From Bacteroidota bacterium (GTDB lineage: Bacteria > Bacteroidota > Bacteroidia > Bacteroidales > Prolixibacteraceae), in the NCBI GenBank assembly GCA_013203755.1, contig JABMPI010000177.1, positions 1 to 19,511 on the forward strand: 19,511 nt of DNA, in the 5' to 3' direction. The stretch's first letter is position 1. The number at the start of each line of letters is the position of its first letter. The notes under the pieces were generated by a model. It made no database searches. It had not been told where the DNA came from and worked only from the letters and a program-made list of their open reading frames with translations. A program made the translations under genes and the position numbers. Positions 16,672-19,511 of the stretch are shown here, piece by piece.

Positions 16672-18483
16672 TTAGTTCCAGCCAAACACCTGGGTTAAGT
16701 TCGGATTCACAGTTGTATGTGTTTCAGGAATGGGGCGGTAATAGTATTTTGGGTCAACAAAAGTCCCTCTATCTTTTACCGACTCAATATATCCCTGATT
16801 GTCTCCACTAATATAGAAGGAGGCATCGCTGTCTTGTGGACCAATCCGGTAATAAATAAGGGTTTCTCCTAATGAGTTTACTTCTTTATCGCCTGCTCCG
16901 GGAATTGATTCACTTAAATCGAGTAGTACAATATCTTCGATACCATCACCGGTCATGTCGTATTTTCCCAATCCCGGAAAATACAAGCCTTTTGGTTCAG
17001 TTTCAAGTATTTTGCCTGCTTCCCAGCGCATCAGGTCATCATAGCGGTAGCCTTCCAATGCCATTTCAATGCGGCGTTCGCGGCGTATTTCAAGAACCTC
17101 TTTCTTTTGTGAAGAATTTACGTTAGGAAAACGAGCCTCCTGTATCGGATCAACAGCAGGATTCATGCTTAGGTGTGGCATTCCTGCCCGGTCACGTAAT
17201 TTGTTAATTGTATTATCCAAATCACCTTGTGTTAATTCACCCATTTCTGCTTTTGCTTCAGCATAAATTAATAACATTTCAGCAAAACGGATTGAAGGAA
17301 AATCAACACCATTTTGTACGGTCTGATCGGTATTGTTTACAAAGCCTTTAATTTGGTGGTAGCCCGTAAAGTTCTTTTGTAGTTGTTGCTTATAAATGCC
17401 ACCACCTTGTGCATATGTTCCGGTATTAATTAATTCCCAACCTGGAAAAGCGTAAGTTTGATTTAATCGTGGATCACGATTTTCAAACTCTTCAATGAAT
17501 GAATTTGTTTCAGGACTTGCCTGCGAAGAGTAATAGGAACCATTGCTCATGAGGTAGGCTTGCAACAAATCTTTGGAAGGGCTGACTTCATAATTTCCAA
17601 ACATCCATTCCCACCAACCACTGTTTTTTGTTTCATCTTCAGAAATATTCGCAAAAATAATTTCCGGATTTGAAGATAAATTCTGACTGTTAAAGAGGCT
17701 GGCATAATCTGATTGTATATTCCCTGTTGAATAAATACTAAAACCACCGTTATCCATTATTCCCTTTGCAGCATCTATTGCAATTTGCAGATAGGTATTT
17801 GCGGTTGATTGCATTTCCAGTTCGGTATGATATTTCCGGTAAGTTCCTTCATATAATGCATGTCGTGCTTTGTATGCCAAAACCACCCATTTATTTACAG
17901 CGCCCAAGGGTTGTTCCGCTTTCACATTTTGCCCTGCGAATTCGTAATCCTCAAATATCTTTTGAATAACCATATCCCTTGAATCGCTTCCTTTAAAGAG
18001 GAGTTCTTCATTAGAAGTTCCAATGACTTGATCATACCAGGGAACATCGGAAAAACGTTTAACCTTATCCATATAAAAACGGGCACGGAAAAAACGAGCC
18101 ACGCCTTTGTAGTGATTTAGTACATCTTCTGAAATATCTGCTTTGTCAGCATTTTCAAGGAAAAGATTGATATTCCGTAGTGTACTCCATGTCCATCCTC
18201 CGGTAATAGTTGCCGAAGAAGGATTACTGCTAAGCATTATGTTTTTTAATTCGGTACTACCGGTATTAGCTGCATTGTCGGTTGTAAGATAACCGTCGTC
18301 TCCATAGTTGTTAACACCCGCGAAATTGTAGAAATTGTAGATGAACATTTTTAAGTCTTCTTCGCTTTTAAAGAAGTTTTCAGTTCCGATGGAGGTTTCC
18401 GGGAACCGATCCATATAATCATCATTACATGCTGAAAACAGAATGATGAGTGTTATACTAAATATTGAAATTATTTTTTTCAT
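16672..18483 (-). CDS. SusD/RagB-family surface ligand-binding lipoprotein
   Basis: Extracellular lid and ligand-binding partner of the SusC transporter encoded immediately upstream. The 603-residue protein has a lipoprotein signal (LFSAC, Cys20) followed by NDDYMD, an acidic stretch of the type that directs lipoproteins to the cell surface in this phylum. RFPETSIGTENFF and the helical segments carrying VARFFRARFYMDKVKRFSDVPW (about 125-150, quoted as key part RFFRARFYMDKVKRF) are hallmarks of the TPR-containing SusD fold. The C-terminal region with SIRFAEMLLIYAEAKAEMG and RRERRIEMALEGYRYDDLMR is also diagnostic. The protein is full length, with no defect seen. It starts 27 bases after the susC stop. 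The size exceeds the starch SusD (about 550). The substrate cannot be deduced from the sequence. Confidence 0.95.
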   Translation of the reverse strand: MKKIISIFSITLIILFSACNDDYMDRFPETSIGTENFFKSEEDLKMFIYNFYNFAGVNNYGDDGYLTTDNAANTGSTELKNIMLSSNPSSATITGGWTWSTLRNINLFLENADKADISEDVLNHYKGVARFFRARFYMDKVKRFSDVPWYDQVIGTSNEELLFKGSDSRDMVIQKIFEDYEFAGQNVKAEQPLGAVNKWVVLAYKARHALYEGTYRKYHTELEMQSTANTYLQIAIDAAKGIMDNGGFSIYSTGNIQSDYASLFNSQNLSSNPEIIFANISEDETKNSGWWEWMFGNYEVSPSKDLLQAYLMSNGSYYSSQASPETNSFIEEFENRDPRLNQTYAFPGWELINTGTYAQGGGIYKQQLQKNFTGYHQIKGFVNNTDQTVQNGVDFPSIRFAEMLLIYAEAKAEMGELTQGDLDNTINKLRDRAGMPHLSMNPAVDPIQEARFPNVNSSQKKEVLEIRRERRIEMALEGYRYDDLMRWEAGKILETEPKGLYFPGLGKYDMTGDGIEDIVLLDLSESIPGAGDKEVNSLGETLIYYRIGPQDSDASFYISGDNQGYIESVKDRGTFVDPKYYYRPIPETHTTVNPNLTQVFGWN

Positions 18484-18510
18484 AATTATTTTTTTTCTTG
18501 TTGATGAAGA

Positions 18511-19511
18511 TTAAAAATCAATGTTTACACCAAATGAATACTTTCTTTGGAATGGATAAGCATAACCATGTCCATTGTCAGTTACAGCTTCCGGATCAAA
18601 ATAATCACTTACTTTCGACCATTCAGCAATATTTTCTCCACTTACAAAAAATCTGACCCTTTCGATATTAATCTTCTGTGTTAAGGATTTTGGCAGCGTA
18701 TAACCAACAGTAATGTTTTTTATACGAATGTATGCCGCACTGAGCAAGTAGCCTGTTTGAGGAGTTGCAAGCCCCTTTGACTCGTTTAGTCCCTCACCCA
18801 AGTTTCGGTCTGCTAACCATGCTTGTAAAATTGGATATTGGGCATCAAGATTAGCATCAGCCAATCCTGCATCGATATATGCTTGCGAGTGTTTTGCCAT
18901 GTCAATATCGCTATCGGCAGCAGGTCGGTAAAAATCCATGAGATGTTCGTATCCACCAGAGTATGGTTGCTGGTAAAAACCCCAGTAAAGGTAGTGGCGC
19001 GGATAGTAATCTTTTTTAGCAATTCCTTGTACAAAAGTTCTTACATCAAAACCATTCCAATCGAAACTAAAGTTTAATCCAAAACGGAAACGAGGAGAAG
19101 TGTTGCCAATAATTTTTGCATCTTTTGGATCATCAACAGTATATCCTTTTTCAATTATACCATTTCCGTCCTGATCGATATATTTTGGCCATCCCGGAAC
19201 AATTGACAGTGCACCCCAGGGAATTAATTGTGTTTCGTCCAGTGCCTGAGTTTCTTCTATGGTTGTGTAAAATCCGTCGCTTTCCAAACCCCAAAGTTCA
19301 CCAAATTCTTGCCCAACATAATATTGGCTAAGGTTTTTATTTGGATTATCGAAGTCGGTTATCCAGGCGCGACTGTCGGACAAGATAAATCTGGTATTGA
19401 AATTGAAAGGTTTGCCTGCCAGGTTAAAGTTATCTTTATAGGTAAGTGAAAGTTCCCAACCATTGGTTTGCAGATCAGCAGCATTTTCCAAAGGTTCGTC
19501 AGCCCCCAATA
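18511..19511 (-). CDS. SusC/RagA-family TonB-linked transporter, C-terminal third (5' end outside window)
   Basis: Outer-membrane beta-barrel that imports the ligand captured by SusD. About 333 codons are visible, open to the right edge; full-length SusC proteins have about 1000 residues, so signal peptide, regulatory-like domain and plug are all outside. Diagnostic C-terminal segments include LQTNGWELSLTYKD, GNTSPRFRFGLNFSFDWNGF, SAAYIRIKNITVGYTLPKSL and the terminal strand YSFGVNIDF with a final aromatic residue. SGENIAEWSKVSDYFDPE is the typical late SusC motif. It is followed after 27 bases by susD, the universal order of this pair. The internal Met near 19509 is not the start. Confidence 0.94.
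   Translation of the reverse strand, partial: LGADEPLENAADLQTNGWELSLTYKDNFNLAGKPFNFNTRFILSDSRAWITDFDNPNKNLSQYYVGQEFGELWGLESDGFYTTIEETQALDETQLIPWGALSIVPGWPKYIDQDGNGIIEKGYTVDDPKDAKIIGNTSPRFRFGLNFSFDWNGFDVRTFVQGIAKKDYYPRHYLYWGFYQQPYSGGYEHLMDFYRPAADSDIDMAKHSQAYIDAGLADANLDAQYPILQAWLADRNLGEGLNESKGLATPQTGYLLSAAYIRIKNITVGYTLPKSLTQKINIERVRFFVSGENIAEWSKVSDYFDPEAVTDNGHGYAYPFQRKYSFGVNIDF

Noticed and set aside
1..19511. CRISPR arrays, tRNA or rRNA genes, insertion sequences
   Set aside because: No regularly spaced repeats, cloverleaf-like sequences, transposase ORFs or terminal inverted repeats were seen.

Overview
The window looks like a chromosomal piece of a low-GC member of the Bacteroidota, probably Bacteroidales/Marinilabiliales-like. 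The evidence is a SusC/SusD pair, lipoproteins with acidic residues after the lipobox cysteine, an RprX/RprY-type two-component system, promoter elements of the TTG...TAnnTTTG kind used by this phylum, and few Shine-Dalgarno sequences. The genus cannot be fixed from the sequence alone.

Region 1 (1-6200) is core genome. On the minus strand acpP is followed by fabF, which runs off the left edge (fatty acid synthesis). Divergent from them is purN (purine synthesis). Next, on the plus strand, come a sensor kinase and an OmpR-family regulator with a recognisable promoter and a possible operator. A strong bidirectional terminator separates this pair from lepA on the minus strand.

Region 2 (6200-9700) is an accessory stretch. 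Two Tat-exported oxidoreductases, an aldo/keto reductase and a Gfo/Idh/MocA protein, lie on the minus strand. The spacers around them hold gene debris: a frame-shifted remnant of a DeoC-type aldolase on the plus strand (about 7703-7848) and a short protein-like tail upstream of lepA (6252-6368).

Region 3 (9700-19511) is entirely minus strand and devoted to outer-membrane uptake and phosphoester hydrolysis. In transcription order it reads: the C-terminal part of a SusC transporter (enters from the right edge), SusD, a third lipoprotein gene broken by an in-frame TAA, an intrinsic terminator, a secreted calcineurin-like metallophosphoesterase, a lipoprotein that fuses a YncE-like beta-propeller to an alkaline-phosphatase-superfamily phosphoesterase, and, one base later, a TonB-dependent receptor. 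The simplest reading is a cell-surface system that captures a ligand, probably phosphate-bearing, removes phosphate and imports the product. The substrate is not shown by the sequence. The propeller-phosphoesterase/receptor pair is the most interesting unit. It resembles both the E. coli yncE/yncD neighbourhood and the Bacteroides BtuG/BtuB arrangement, but carries an added enzyme domain.
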